A stretch of DNA of 35,954 nt. It comes from Halobacteriales archaeon QS_8_65_32 (GTDB lineage Archaea; Halobacteriota; Halobacteria; Halobacteriales; Halococcaceae). Positions 1 through 9,117 of the stretch are shown piece by piece; the stretch's first letter is position 1; each line of letters starts with the position of its first letter. The stretch spans positions 1 through 35,954 of the forward strand of contig PXRY01000124.1 of the NCBI GenBank assembly GCA_003022925.1, written 5' to 3'. The notes beneath the pieces were generated by a model. That model did no database searches. It was not told the DNA's origin and saw only the letters and a program-made list of their open reading frames with translations. A program made the translations under genes and the position numbers.

Positions 1-1910
1 TCGACGAGCGTACCCCGGTCGGCACCGTCCCCGTCGTCGAGGTCGCGCATCGTGTCCATCACTGCCTCGCCGATGTCGATGTCCTCGCTAACTCCAGTGT
101 CGTCGTCGTCCTCCGCTGCGGTCGTCCCTTCGCTCTCGGTAGCGCCGCCCTCGTCAGCCAGTTCGTCGTTGGCCGCAGGTTCGGCTTCGCTCCCGTCGAT
201 AGCTGGCTCTCCGGCCGTTTCGGTGTCGCCGACGTCGACTCCTTTGTCGACTGGACCGCCGCTCGATTCGTCGTCGTTCGCCGGTTCGCCGGTCCTCGGC
301 GGTTCATCGTCACCGTCAGACGCGAGAGTTGCCGGTTCCGTTCCCGGTTCGAGTTCCGCTTCGGGTTCGACGTCCGTCCCGACGCCGGTGTCAGCCTCGA
401 CGGCCGGTGCATCCGTCTCCGTGTTCGTGTCCGCGTTGGCCGCCGGACTCACTCGCTCCGTATCCGCCGTTAGCTCGTCGTCCGCGTCGAAGTCGCTCGC
501 CGCCGGGTCCTCAGCCGAAGGTTCGTCGGCCTCTTCGTCCACCGGCGGCGCAGTCGGCTCGATGTCGGCTTCGCCCGGGTCGTCGACCTCCGTCCCGGTG
601 GCGAAGTCCGTCCCGTACTCGGCTTCGATCTCCTCGCGTTCGGCGTCGCTGAGGTCGAACTCGCCGTCGAACTCCTCGATGTCGTCTCCGGCGTCGACGC
701 CGTCGCCGCTCGCGTCGGTCCCATCATCGTCGTCGATGCCGCTGCCGCCGATATTACTGTCATCGACGCCACCGATCCCGTCCGATTCCTCGCCGTCGCT
801 ATCATTCATACCGTCAATGCCAGCATCGCCGAGGTCCTCGTCGTCGAAAGTGCCGCCTCGATCGCCGTCGTCCTCGGCGGCGGGCGTCCCGGCCGTCTCG
901 ACCGCTTCGCCCTCGGTCTCGTCGCTCGCCTCGGAGCCGGCTGCGAGCGGATCGTCCGCGGCTGCGGCGGTCTCCTCCGCTTCCACGTCCGTGCTCGCCT
1001 CGCCGGACGGTTCGACGCCCGGCGACGCTGCGGCGTCGGTCGCGGTCGGACCGCTGCGATCGGTCTCGGTCTCGGGTTCGAGTTCGCCGGGCTCAGGTCC
1101 AGGTCCGGACTCGGACTCAGCCGATACTGTCGTCCGCTCGTCGTCCTCGTCGTCGCCGATGAGCGTCGAGACGGTGACTCCGCCGAGGGGGTTGCTCGCG
1201 AGCGCGGCGAGGTCCGCGTCGCCGTCGGCGTTCGGCGTGCGATCGAGTGAGCCGACTTCCTCGATGTCGCCGGCAACGAGCCGCGCCGCGTCGAGCGCCA
1301 TTTCACGCACCGCCGCGAGGTAGGCCGGCGTCGTTCCGTAGTGCTCGCGGGCGAGTGCGATTCCCGACTGCGGACTACTGGCTCCGTTCGGGGTGTCGCC
1401 TGCGGCTCCGTCCTCGGCAAGCGCCGCGGCGAACTCGCTCACACGATCGATGGTTCGGCCGGCGGTTTCGGTGATCCAGCGGTCCCTGGTGGTCGCGTCG
1501 ATCTCGCTGATGGTCTCCGGCCGGACCGAGGTGAACACGCGATCGGAGTCTTCGGGCTCGAAGGTCCGGGCCTTGCCGGTGACGGCGACGAACGCCGGCG
1601 GGGAGAGGCGTTCTAAGGCCGCGAGCGCGTCGGGCTGGTACTGGCCGGCGTAGACGACGAAGGCCCCGGTCGGATCGACGATCCGCGCGCGCAACTGACC
1701 GTCCAAGTCGTCGAGTTCGGTCAGTACGCCCGCGACGAACAGCCGGTTCGCCCGCGCGCCCGTCGGCGTCGCGACGTAGTTCGGCGCGCGCTCCTCGTCG
1801 CTCTCGGAGTACGACAGGCTCGCGTCGTCGAACTCGGCGGCGAACATTCGGTGAGCGATCTCGCGGCGCGGGCGCTCCTCGTCCACTGTCCCGGCCGACT
1901 CCGAACTCAT
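1..1910 (-). CDS. rpap1: RPA-associated protein (COG3390-like), partial; C-terminus runs off the left edge
   Basis: Minus-frame reading from ATG at 1910-1908 (MSSESAGTVDEERPRREIAHRMFAAEFDDASLSYSESDEERAPNYVATPTGARANRLFVAGVLTELDDLDGQLRARIVDPTGAFVVYAGQYQPDALAALERLSPPAFVAVTGKA...) stays open to the edge. ATG overlaps the RPA stop (ATGA). Long acidic linker, then ...VMDTMRDLDDGDGADRGTLV at the edge. Absent from the ORF track because it has no stop inside the window. Confidence 0.88.
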   Translation of the reverse strand, partial: MSSESAGTVDEERPRREIAHRMFAAEFDDASLSYSESDEERAPNYVATPTGARANRLFVAGVLTELDDLDGQLRARIVDPTGAFVVYAGQYQPDALAALERLSPPAFVAVTGKARTFEPEDSDRVFTSVRPETISEIDATTRDRWITETAGRTIDRVSEFAAALAEDGAAGDTPNGASSPQSGIALAREHYGTTPAYLAAVREMALDAARLVAGDIEEVGSLDRTPNADGDADLAALASNPLGGVTVSTLIGDDEDDERTTVSAESESGPGPEPGELEPETETDRSGPTATDAAASPGVEPSGEASTDVEAEETAAAADDPLAAGSEASDETEGEAVETAGTPAAEDDGDRGGTFDDEDLGDAGIDGMNDSDGEESDGIGGVDDSNIGGSGIDDDDGTDASGDGVDAGDDIEEFDGEFDLSDAEREEIEAEYGTDFATGTEVDDPGEADIEPTAPPVDEEADEPSAEDPAASDFDADDELTADTERVSPAANADTNTETDAPAVEADTGVGTDVEPEAELEPGTEPATLASDGDDEPPRTGEPANDDESSGGPVDKGVDVGDTETAGEPAIDGSEAEPAANDELADEGGATESEGTTAAEDDDDTGVSEDIDIGEAVMDTMRDLDDGDGADRGTLV

Positions 1911-3292
1911 ACCGACCCCTCCATCGCGATCCCGTCGTCATCGCTTTCCCCGCCCTCGGTGCCGTCCTCGCCGGTGCTGTTGCTATCGTCGCCGTCGTCG
2001 CCCCCACCGGCACTGGCACTGCTGTTCGCTACCCGGTCGAGCAGCGCCCGAGCGCGGTCTTCCGGCTCGTCGTCGCTTTCGGCGAACGCCGACACATTGA
2101 GGTTCGCGCCGTACTCGTCGACGCTCAGGCTGCCGCGGACCCGGACCTCACGACCGACGATTTTCGTACTTATATCCTCGGCGACGACGGTCTGGTCCAT
2201 CGCCTTGCGAGCCTGTTCGCGAGCCGCCTCGATCCCGCCGCCGTAGATCTCGGCGGTGATGTCGGTACCCAAAATCGCCGTCACGGCGTCGGTCCCGTCG
2301 TCGAGGATCGCCTTGGTCCTGAGGTCGTCGCGGCCCTCGACCGAGCCGTGGGCGCGACACTGGCCCTTCTGGACCATGCGCCCGCAGTTGGGACAGCGCT
2401 GGATCAACCCCGAGCCGTCACGAACCGCTAAGACGTTCGCGACCACCTCCACGTCGAACACCCCGCCCGAGGAGATCGCGTCGGCGATCGTGCGTCGCGG
2501 TGCGCCCGCGCCGGCGTCTATCTCTCGGTCGCTTTTTTCGACGACGGAGAACTCGGAGACGTTCACCGAGGGCGCGCCGCGGAACTCGCGCACGTAGGCG
2601 TTCTCGATCCTGATCGATTCGCCCTCGCGGATCGCCTCGTGGGGAGCCCAGTCGGTAAAGGGTAGGCGGGCGCTCTCGTCGGCGAGCACGCCACTGAGGA
2701 TCTCGGTCTCGCCGTCGCGGCCGTCGATGACCTTCGATTCGACCTCGCTCACCTTCACCTCGATCGCAACGCCGCGATCGCCGGGCTGGAGGTCGTCGAG
2801 CGAGGCGTCGCCGCCGATCTCGTAGGGCACATCCAGGGTCTCTTCTTCCTTCTCGATCGTCGTGTTCGACCCGAGGTTGAGTTCCGGGCTGCCCTCCCAC
2901 TCGCGCACGCCGGCACCGATTACGGTGATCGTATCGCCGGCAGCGAGATCGAAGTCCTCCCAAGCGGTGTAGGGAATCGTGCCGCTTTCGTCGGCGAGTT
3001 CGCCCTCGAAGATCTCCTGGTCGCGCCCTTGATACCGGATCGAGCGCTTGCCAACGGTGAGCACCCGGGCGGTGACCGTCACCGCGGCGTCCGCCGGCGA
3101 GATCTCCTCGATCGTCGCGGGTTCGGGTTCGCCGCTTCCCTGGCTCCCGTCGCCGTACTTCCGGCGGAGGCTCGATTTGGCCTCCTCGACGGGGACACTG
3201 TACTGCACGAGGTTCTCCAAGTCGTCTTTGACCTCCTGTTTGTCAACGCCGAGAGCGGAGGCGAGTTCTTCGGCGTGATCGTCGAAACTCAT
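1907..3292 (-). CDS. rpa1: Replication protein A (single-stranded DNA-binding, OB folds plus C-terminal zinc finger)
   Basis: 461 aa; repeated OB-fold-like segments (VTARVLTVGKRSIRYQGRDQEIFEGELADESGTIPYTAWEDF) and zinc finger CPNCGRMVQKGQCRAHG; operon with RPA-associated protein. Confidence 0.93.
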   Translation of the reverse strand: MSFDDHAEELASALGVDKQEVKDDLENLVQYSVPVEEAKSSLRRKYGDGSQGSGEPEPATIEEISPADAAVTVTARVLTVGKRSIRYQGRDQEIFEGELADESGTIPYTAWEDFDLAAGDTITVIGAGVREWEGSPELNLGSNTTIEKEEETLDVPYEIGGDASLDDLQPGDRGVAIEVKVSEVESKVIDGRDGETEILSGVLADESARLPFTDWAPHEAIREGESIRIENAYVREFRGAPSVNVSEFSVVEKSDREIDAGAGAPRRTIADAISSGGVFDVEVVANVLAVRDGSGLIQRCPNCGRMVQKGQCRAHGSVEGRDDLRTKAILDDGTDAVTAILGTDITAEIYGGGIEAAREQARKAMDQTVVAEDISTKIVGREVRVRGSLSVDEYGANLNVSAFAESDDEPEDRARALLDRVANSSASAGGGDDGDDSNSTGEDGTEGGESDDDGIAMEGSV

Positions 3293-3464
3293 CGTTTCCC
3301 CTACGTTCGCCGCCGGTATAAATGCGTTCGTGGACGGTTGGAATCCGGCGAGACGGCCCCGATCGTCGGCATTGACCCTGCTCGCTACCGCGGTTCACGA
3401 CTCTGTTAATGCGGTAGTGTTATCTTAGGAAATTCATCGAGGTGAGTCAGTAGTAGACGGCCCG

Positions 3465-3589
3465 AAAGCCCCTCCCGCTCGACCGGCCGCGGCTCGCTGT
3501 GCTCCTCAACTCGCTCACTGCGTTCGCTCGCTTCCGGTGCTTACTTCGCCGAAGCCGGACCGAGCGGTCGGCCCCTTTCAGTCCCGCCC
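3465..3589 (-). repeat. Dispersed intergenic hairpin element, copy A
   Basis: On minus strand begins GGGCGGGACTGAAAGGGG (3572-3589), contains GCGAAGTAAGCACCGGAAGCGAGCGAACGCAGTGAGCGAG, ends GGGGCTTTC (3465-3473). Ends shared with copies at 29125-29296 and 30229-30534. Confidence 0.75.
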
Positions 3590-3689
3590 ATAGCGGTTGT
3601 TCGGCAGACAATTGCGTAACTCAACACTGCCCCCGACGCAGATAGGATGGATTGAGCTAAAACGACTCGACACGTGGCGGCCCGATCGC

Positions 3690-4633
3690 TCACCCCTCTC
3701 GGTTTCCGTTCCCGTCCCCGGCCGTCGCCGCGAACGTGTAGACCCCGGTAACCATATCAATCGCGAAGGCGAGGCCACGAGCCGGGTTGTAGGCCATCCC
3801 CCACGCCATCGGCGCGTCGAGCCCGGAAAACCCCGGGCCGGCACTCGTCCCGGTACGCTGCCGTCTTCGGGGCTGCCGTTTCCGGCACCGTCGTCTCCGG
3901 CGCGGTCGTCGGTCGGGTACCGATTGACCGGTATCGGATCGGTCGGATCGCCGACGTCGTAGAGAACTGCGCCCTCGTGATAGTCGGCGCTCACGAGCAA
4001 GGTAGTCGATGCCCGTGGGATTACGTCGAAGTTGTGGCCCGTCCAGTCGAGTCGCTCGGCGAGCAGGTCGTTCTGGACCGCGGCGTTCGGCGAGAGGGTG
4101 TAGCCGATCGGTACCTCGGGATCGGGGAAGGCGGCGACGTTGTGGGTGTGGCCAATGTCGATCCGCGCGACGATCTCGGGGTTTCCCGGCGACCCGACCC
4201 CGTAACCGTAGTCGATTACCTCGACGCCACCGTGGCCGTTCGCGGTGTTCGGCTCCTGCGTGCGGTAGTACAGCCCGTCGCGCGGGTCGAACGCCACGTC
4301 GGCGTTGCGAGTGGCCGGACCGGAGGGGACGCGGTGGACCTCCGTCGGGTTCGTTGGATCGGCGAGATCGACCAGAAAGGATCCGCCTCGCCCGAAGTAG
4401 CTCCCGACGACGCCGTACCGTCCGTCGGAACGGACGTCCGCCTCGGTGTACTCGCCGGCGGGGTTCGACAGGGGCGGGAAGCCGCGCTTCCGGAGCCGAC
4501 CGCTCGGGCGCTCGTCTCCCGGGAGCCGTGCGCCCGCCGTGGCGACGCCGCCGAGAAGGGCCGCCGATCCCAGCGCCTTCAGTACGGACCGTCGATCGGC
4601 GTTCACCGTCATCGTTCTCAGAGAACTCCTCAT
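3690..4633 (-). pseudogene. LVIVD-repeat / beta-propeller-like secreted protein with Tat-type signal, interrupted by a 1-nt frameshift
   Basis: N-terminal frame (3578..4633): DRRSVLKALGSAALLGG Tat motif and propeller-like repeats. After about 3845 the plausible continuation GPGFSGLDAPMAWGMAYNPARGLAFAIDMVTGVYTFAATAGDGNGNREG* is in the neighbouring frame (ORF 3690..4649). Could be a real mutation or a sequencing error. Confidence 0.75.
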
Positions 4634-4759
4634 AGCTACTTCGTCTCACGGAGGAATAGCGGTTGTGACGAGCCCCCGGAGTTCATGGAGGTGCTGTTCG
4701 TCGGATGGAGTCGTCGCCGTCGCGAAACCGGTTTGCCCGCTCCGTTATAGGTCCAAGGC

Positions 4760-5434
4760 ATGTACGTCACGGTCAACGCCGCGATGAGCAGCGATGGAAA
4801 GCTCTCCTCGCGGCGGCGCGACCAGGTAGCGATCAGCGGGCCCGAGGACTTCGCGCGCGTCGATCGTCTGCGTGCCGACAGCGACGCCGTTCTCGTGGGC
4901 GTCGGTACCGTTCTCGCCGACGATCCCTCCCTCACCGTCAAGGACGCGGACCTCGTCGCTACCCGCCAGCAGCGCGGCGACCCTCCCCACCCCGCACGGG
5001 TCGTCGCCGACTCACGGGCCCGGACCCCGACCGACGCGGCGGTGCTCGACGACCGGGCCGAAACCTACGTACTCGTGAGCGAGGCCGCCCCTGCCGACCG
5101 GCGCGACGCCCTCGAAGCCGCCGGAGCCGGCGTACACCCGATCGTCGCCGGCGGGACTCGTGTGGACCTCCCTGGAGCGTTCGACACGGTTGAAGCGGCG
5201 GGCATCGAGCGCCTGATGGTCGAAGGCGGCGGCGAGGTGATCTTCTCGCTATTCGAAGCCGGGCTCGTCGACGAACTCTCGGTCTTCGTCGGCCCACTGG
5301 TGATCGGCGGCCGCGAGTCGCCAACGCTCGCCGACGGAGCGGGCTTTCCCGACCAGTTCCCGGCACTCGTATTGGAGGACGTCGAACGCCTCGACGACGG
5401 CGTGGTGCTCTCCTGGGTTGTCGACGAGCCATAA
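4760..5434 (+). CDS. 2,5-diamino-6-(ribosylamino)-4(3H)-pyrimidinone 5'-phosphate reductase (RibD C-terminal family, archaeal riboflavin pathway)
   Basis: 224 aa; MYVTVNAAMSSDGKLSSRRRDQVAISGPEDFARVDRLRADSDAVLVGVGTVLADDPSLTVK...MVEGGGEVIFSLFEAGLVDELSVFVGPLVIGG. Confidence 0.92.
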   Translation: MYVTVNAAMSSDGKLSSRRRDQVAISGPEDFARVDRLRADSDAVLVGVGTVLADDPSLTVKDADLVATRQQRGDPPHPARVVADSRARTPTDAAVLDDRAETYVLVSEAAPADRRDALEAAGAGVHPIVAGGTRVDLPGAFDTVEAAGIERLMVEGGGEVIFSLFEAGLVDELSVFVGPLVIGGRESPTLADGAGFPDQFPALVLEDVERLDDGVVLSWVVDEP

Positions 5435-5548
5435 TCGAGAGCTGACTATCGACGGCCGGTTTCCGGACGGCGACTATCGACAGAAACCGTCCGTTGACCA
5501 CCCGGTAATATCACTTGATTTATTAGCTGCGGTGCGGTAGCCCGGGCT

Positions 5549-6907
5549 ATGAGTACGCGTTTCACGGCCGGGCGGATCGGGCGGCTTCGCGGGTCGCTGG
5601 GGCCGGCGTGGCTCGCCGGGGCGATCGCCGCGGGGCCGGCGACGATGGCGAGTTTGGTGACCGCGGGGGCGTCATTCGGCTACGCGCTGCTGTGGGTCGT
5701 CGTCCTATCGGCGATCGCGGGCGCGTTCACCCAGTACCTCTCGGCGCGCCTCGGGCTCGGTACCGGCGAGGGGATCGTCGCGTCGGTCGAGAAGCGACTC
5801 GGCGAGCGGTGGGCGTGGGTGCTCGTTTGCGACGGCGTGCTCGCGGCCGGACTCGCCCAGCTCGTCATCATGAAGACCCTCGCTGACGTGAGCGAGACGG
5901 TTACCGGCATCGACGCTCGCGTCTGGGGAGTCTGCTGGGCGGTCGTGCTGGCGATCGGCCTCGCGGGCGGGGGCTACCGGCTGGCCGAAATCGGTGCCAA
6001 AGTCCTCGTATCGGGGATCGTCCTCGCCTTTCTCGCCTCCCTTCTCGTCGTCCCGATCGATCCGAGCGCCGCGGTCGGCGGGTTGGTACCTCGAATCCCG
6101 GCCGGTGTAGACGGCGCGCTCGTCGCCGCCGGCGTTCTGGGTGGGGCGGTCCACGTCACGCTCGTCACGATGCATACCTACACCGTTTGCGCCCGCGGGT
6201 GGACCGACGACGACCGGGACCTGGCGACGACCGACGTGCTGGCCTCGATGCTCGTCGCCTTCGGCGCGTATAGCCTCGCGATCTTCCTGGTGACCGCGAG
6301 CGTGCTCCGGGGTCCGGGTATCGACCCGTCGAGCCTGACAGCCACCAGTGCAGCCCAGGCGCTCGGCCCGCTCGTCGGCCCCGCCGCCGAGTGGCTATTT
6401 TTACTCGGGTTGTGGGGCGCGGCGGTCTCGACGCTCGGCGGGAATACGATCGTTCCGCCCTATCTCCTCGCGGACAAACTCGGCTATGGAACGACGATCG
6501 ACGACCGGCGCTACCGGGCGCTGCTCGCCGGGACGGCACTCGCCTCCGCCGCCGGGGCCTTCCTTGGGGGAGCGTTCTTCCCGCTGTTGGTGCTCGTCCT
6601 CGCCTTCGGTCTTGTCGGGACGCCCTTCGCGCTCGTCGTCGTGCTCTACTTGCTCAACGATCCCGGAGCCGTACCCGAGACGTCAGGTACTGTGGTGAAC
6701 GGGGGCGGACTCGCGCTCGTCGCCGTCACCGCGATCACGGCTGGCGCGTTCGTTCGCGAGCAGGTCGTGACGTTCGATCCGGTCGGCGATCCCGTCGGCG
6801 CGTTCGTCGTGGCCTTCGCGGTCGTCATGAGCGGAGCGACGCTGCTGTTGCTCGCACGATTTGTCCGCCGGGCCATTATCGGCGAGCCGACCGCGAGCGG
6901 CCGCTGA
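5549..6907 (+). CDS. NRAMP-family divalent metal transporter
   Basis: 452 aa polytopic membrane protein; LGPAWLAGAIAAGPATMASLVTAGASFGYALLWVVVLS near the N-terminus, and an NRAMP-like TM pattern. Confidence 0.85.
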   Translation: MSTRFTAGRIGRLRGSLGPAWLAGAIAAGPATMASLVTAGASFGYALLWVVVLSAIAGAFTQYLSARLGLGTGEGIVASVEKRLGERWAWVLVCDGVLAAGLAQLVIMKTLADVSETVTGIDARVWGVCWAVVLAIGLAGGGYRLAEIGAKVLVSGIVLAFLASLLVVPIDPSAAVGGLVPRIPAGVDGALVAAGVLGGAVHVTLVTMHTYTVCARGWTDDDRDLATTDVLASMLVAFGAYSLAIFLVTASVLRGPGIDPSSLTATSAAQALGPLVGPAAEWLFLLGLWGAAVSTLGGNTIVPPYLLADKLGYGTTIDDRRYRALLAGTALASAAGAFLGGAFFPLLVLVLAFGLVGTPFALVVVLYLLNDPGAVPETSGTVVNGGGLALVAVTAITAGAFVREQVVTFDPVGDPVGAFVVAFAVVMSGATLLLLARFVRRAIIGEPTASGR

Positions 6908-6973
6908 CGGCACCTATCAGGGCAACGGACCGACGAGACGCGAGCCAGTAACGGCTGACAAGAGAAACGAGAT

Positions 6974-8785
6974 TCATTCGAGCTGGTGGTAATCGAGTTC
7001 GTAACCGGCGTCGAGCGCTTCCTGGACTGCGGGACTCGGCTCGCCGGGCGTCTTCGTCGCTAGTTCCATACCGTCGAACGAACGCTCGTAGCGGAGGTTT
7101 CGCCGCCACTCCTCGCGCGTTCCCTCGACGTCGGTTCGGAAGTGTGCGCCCCGGGACTCGCGGCGCTCGCGAGCGCCCCGGAGCACGGCTTCGGCGACCG
7201 TCAGCGAGAACCCGAGATCGACCGCGTACTCGAACGATCGGTTCGTCCGCTCGCCGCCCGCGAGGTCGCCGGCACGCTCGCGCAGGTCGGCCAGCGCATC
7301 GAGCCCCTCGGTGAGTCCTTCTTCGTCGCGGAGGATGCCGGCGTGGGATTCGAGCAGGTCGCCGAGCTCCTCGAGCAGGGCCTTGGGGTCCTCGCTGCCC
7401 TCGCTGCCCGCGCCGGCCATCGCGTCGAGACCCGCGAAGTGCTCGCGGGCGAGTCGCTGCTGGGACGCGGGCAGAACCGGCAGGTCGGCGACCGATCGAT
7501 CGGCGGCGTGTTCGGCGAGGCCATCGCCGACGATCTTCCCGAGCGCAACGGTCTCGGCTAAGGAGTTGCCGCCGAGACGGTTCGCGCCGTGGACTCCGGC
7601 GGTACTCTCGCCGACCGCATACAGGTTCTCGACGGCCGTTGCGCCCGTCTCGAAGTCGATCTCGACGCCGCCCATCGAGTAATGCGCGGTCGGGGCCACC
7701 TCGACCGACTCTTCAGCTAAGTCCACCCCGAGATCCGCGAAGCGCTCGTACATGCTCGGCAGGCGGTCTTCGATGAACGACCGATCGCGGTGGGAGATGT
7801 CGAGGTAGACCCCGCCGTTCTCGGTGCCCCGACCTTCGGCGATCTCGCGGGCGATCGCCCGGGCGACGACGTCCCTGGCGTCGAGTTCCATCTGGTCGGG
7901 CGAGTATCGCTCCATGAACCGCTTGCCATCCGCGTTGAGCAGGCGGCCCCCCTCGCCGCGAACCGCTTCGGTCACTAAGCGGCCTTCCCACTGTTCGCCG
8001 TAGCGTTCGGCGACCATACCTGTTGGATGGAACTGGACGAACTCGGCGTCCATCAGCCGAGCGCCCGCGTCGTAGGCGAGCGCCGGCCCGTCGCCGTTGT
8101 TCTCGTCGTCGCGCGAGGAGTGACGACTGTAGACGGCCGAGTACCCCCCGGCCGCGAGCACGACGGCGTGAGCGCGAACGAGGACGAGCGAGCCGTTATC
8201 CATGTCGTAGCCGAGCGCGCCATACACCTGCTCGCCGTTCGAAAGCAGTTTCGTGATCTGGACGTTCTCGCGGTAGGCGATGTCCAGGTCCTGGGCCTTG
8301 CCGATCAGCGTTTCGAGCATCGCCTCGCCCGTCCGGTCGCCGACGAAACACGTCCGGCGAAAGGACTGTGCGCCGAAGTAGCGCTGTTGCACGTCGCCGC
8401 TGTCGGTCTCGCTGAACGGCGTTCCCCATTCCTGTAGCTCGCGGATCCGATCGGGCATGGCCCGCGCGACGGTTTCTACCCCGTCAGGGTCGTTGATCAG
8501 ATGCCCCTCGTTCAGTGTGTCGGCTGCGTGGATCGCCGGCGAGTCCTCCGGGTCGCGGCTGCCGAGCGAGGCGTTGATGCCGCCGGCCGCCCACGTGGTG
8601 TGTGCGTCGCCGTGGCCGCGCTTGCCGAGCACGAGACAGTCGATGTCGCTCTCGGCAAGCGAGATCGCCGTCCGAGCGCCGGCCGCCCCGGCCCCGATCA
8701 CGAGCACCGGCGTCTCGACGGTCTCGTACTCGACGTCGCCGTCGGCACGCCCCTCGTCGCTCCGCATGGATCGGTTGCTCGTCAT
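6974..8785 (-). CDS. FAD-binding succinate dehydrogenase/fumarate reductase/L-aspartate oxidase-family flavoprotein
   Basis: 603 aa; VLVIGAGAAGARTAISLAESDIDCLVLGKRGHGDAHTTWAAGGINASLG; HPTGM; HYSMGGVEIDFETGATAVENLYAVGESTAGVHGANRLGGNSLAETVALGK. Confidence 0.9.
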   Translation of the reverse strand: MTSNRSMRSDEGRADGDVEYETVETPVLVIGAGAAGARTAISLAESDIDCLVLGKRGHGDAHTTWAAGGINASLGSRDPEDSPAIHAADTLNEGHLINDPDGVETVARAMPDRIRELQEWGTPFSETDSGDVQQRYFGAQSFRRTCFVGDRTGEAMLETLIGKAQDLDIAYRENVQITKLLSNGEQVYGALGYDMDNGSLVLVRAHAVVLAAGGYSAVYSRHSSRDDENNGDGPALAYDAGARLMDAEFVQFHPTGMVAERYGEQWEGRLVTEAVRGEGGRLLNADGKRFMERYSPDQMELDARDVVARAIAREIAEGRGTENGGVYLDISHRDRSFIEDRLPSMYERFADLGVDLAEESVEVAPTAHYSMGGVEIDFETGATAVENLYAVGESTAGVHGANRLGGNSLAETVALGKIVGDGLAEHAADRSVADLPVLPASQQRLAREHFAGLDAMAGAGSEGSEDPKALLEELGDLLESHAGILRDEEGLTEGLDALADLRERAGDLAGGERTNRSFEYAVDLGFSLTVAEAVLRGARERRESRGAHFRTDVEGTREEWRRNLRYERSFDGMELATKTPGEPSPAVQEALDAGYELDYHQLE

Positions 8786-8888
8786 AGTTTCTCTACAGCT
8801 ATAGGTACGGATCGAACCCTTTTGAGGGTGTCGTAGCCGCTTCGTACAGCGATTCCGTCCGAGAATGTCAATCGGAACCCGATGTAAT

Positions 8889-8904
8889 TAACAGATAACT
8901 GTTA
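8889..8904. promoter_or_regulatory. Perfect 6-bp-arm palindrome upstream of the flavoprotein gene; possible operator
   Basis: TAACAG-ATAA-CTGTTA, about 105 bp upstream of the 8785 start codon in an AT-rich stretch. Confidence 0.3.
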
Positions 8905-8927
8905 TTCTGAGCCGTCCGTGTCGTCGC

Positions 8928-8956
8928 GTACTGAGAGCGCTGGCGGGCGCTCAGTA
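8928..8956. terminator. Stem-loop between trxB and the flavoprotein gene; possible terminator or structured element
   Basis: TACTGAGAGCGC-TGGCGG-GCGCTCAGTA, imperfect inverted repeat downstream of the trxB stop (minus strand). Confidence 0.25.
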
Positions 8957-9117
8957 GCGAAGCGAGCAGACAAAGCGAACAGTGCGACAAATCGGGCAGT
9001 GAGACGAAACGAGTGGGGAGGCAACCGGACTGCCGAGTAGGTTGATGGATCGATCGGCCGAATCCCGAACTCCGGTAGTATCGGTCCCTGATTCGACGAC
9101 GCGCCGTCGATCCTGGT

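Noticed and set aside
52-1323. 423-aa Ser/Pro/Ala-rich ORF on plus strand
   Set aside because: Exactly antisense to the open minus frame of the RPA-associated protein; composition is the complement of Asp/Glu/Gly codons.
3578-3820. C-terminal part of the 351-aa ORF 3578..4633
   Set aside because: Out-of-frame translation after a frameshift, overlapping repeat copy A; the neighbouring frame gives the plausible C-terminus.
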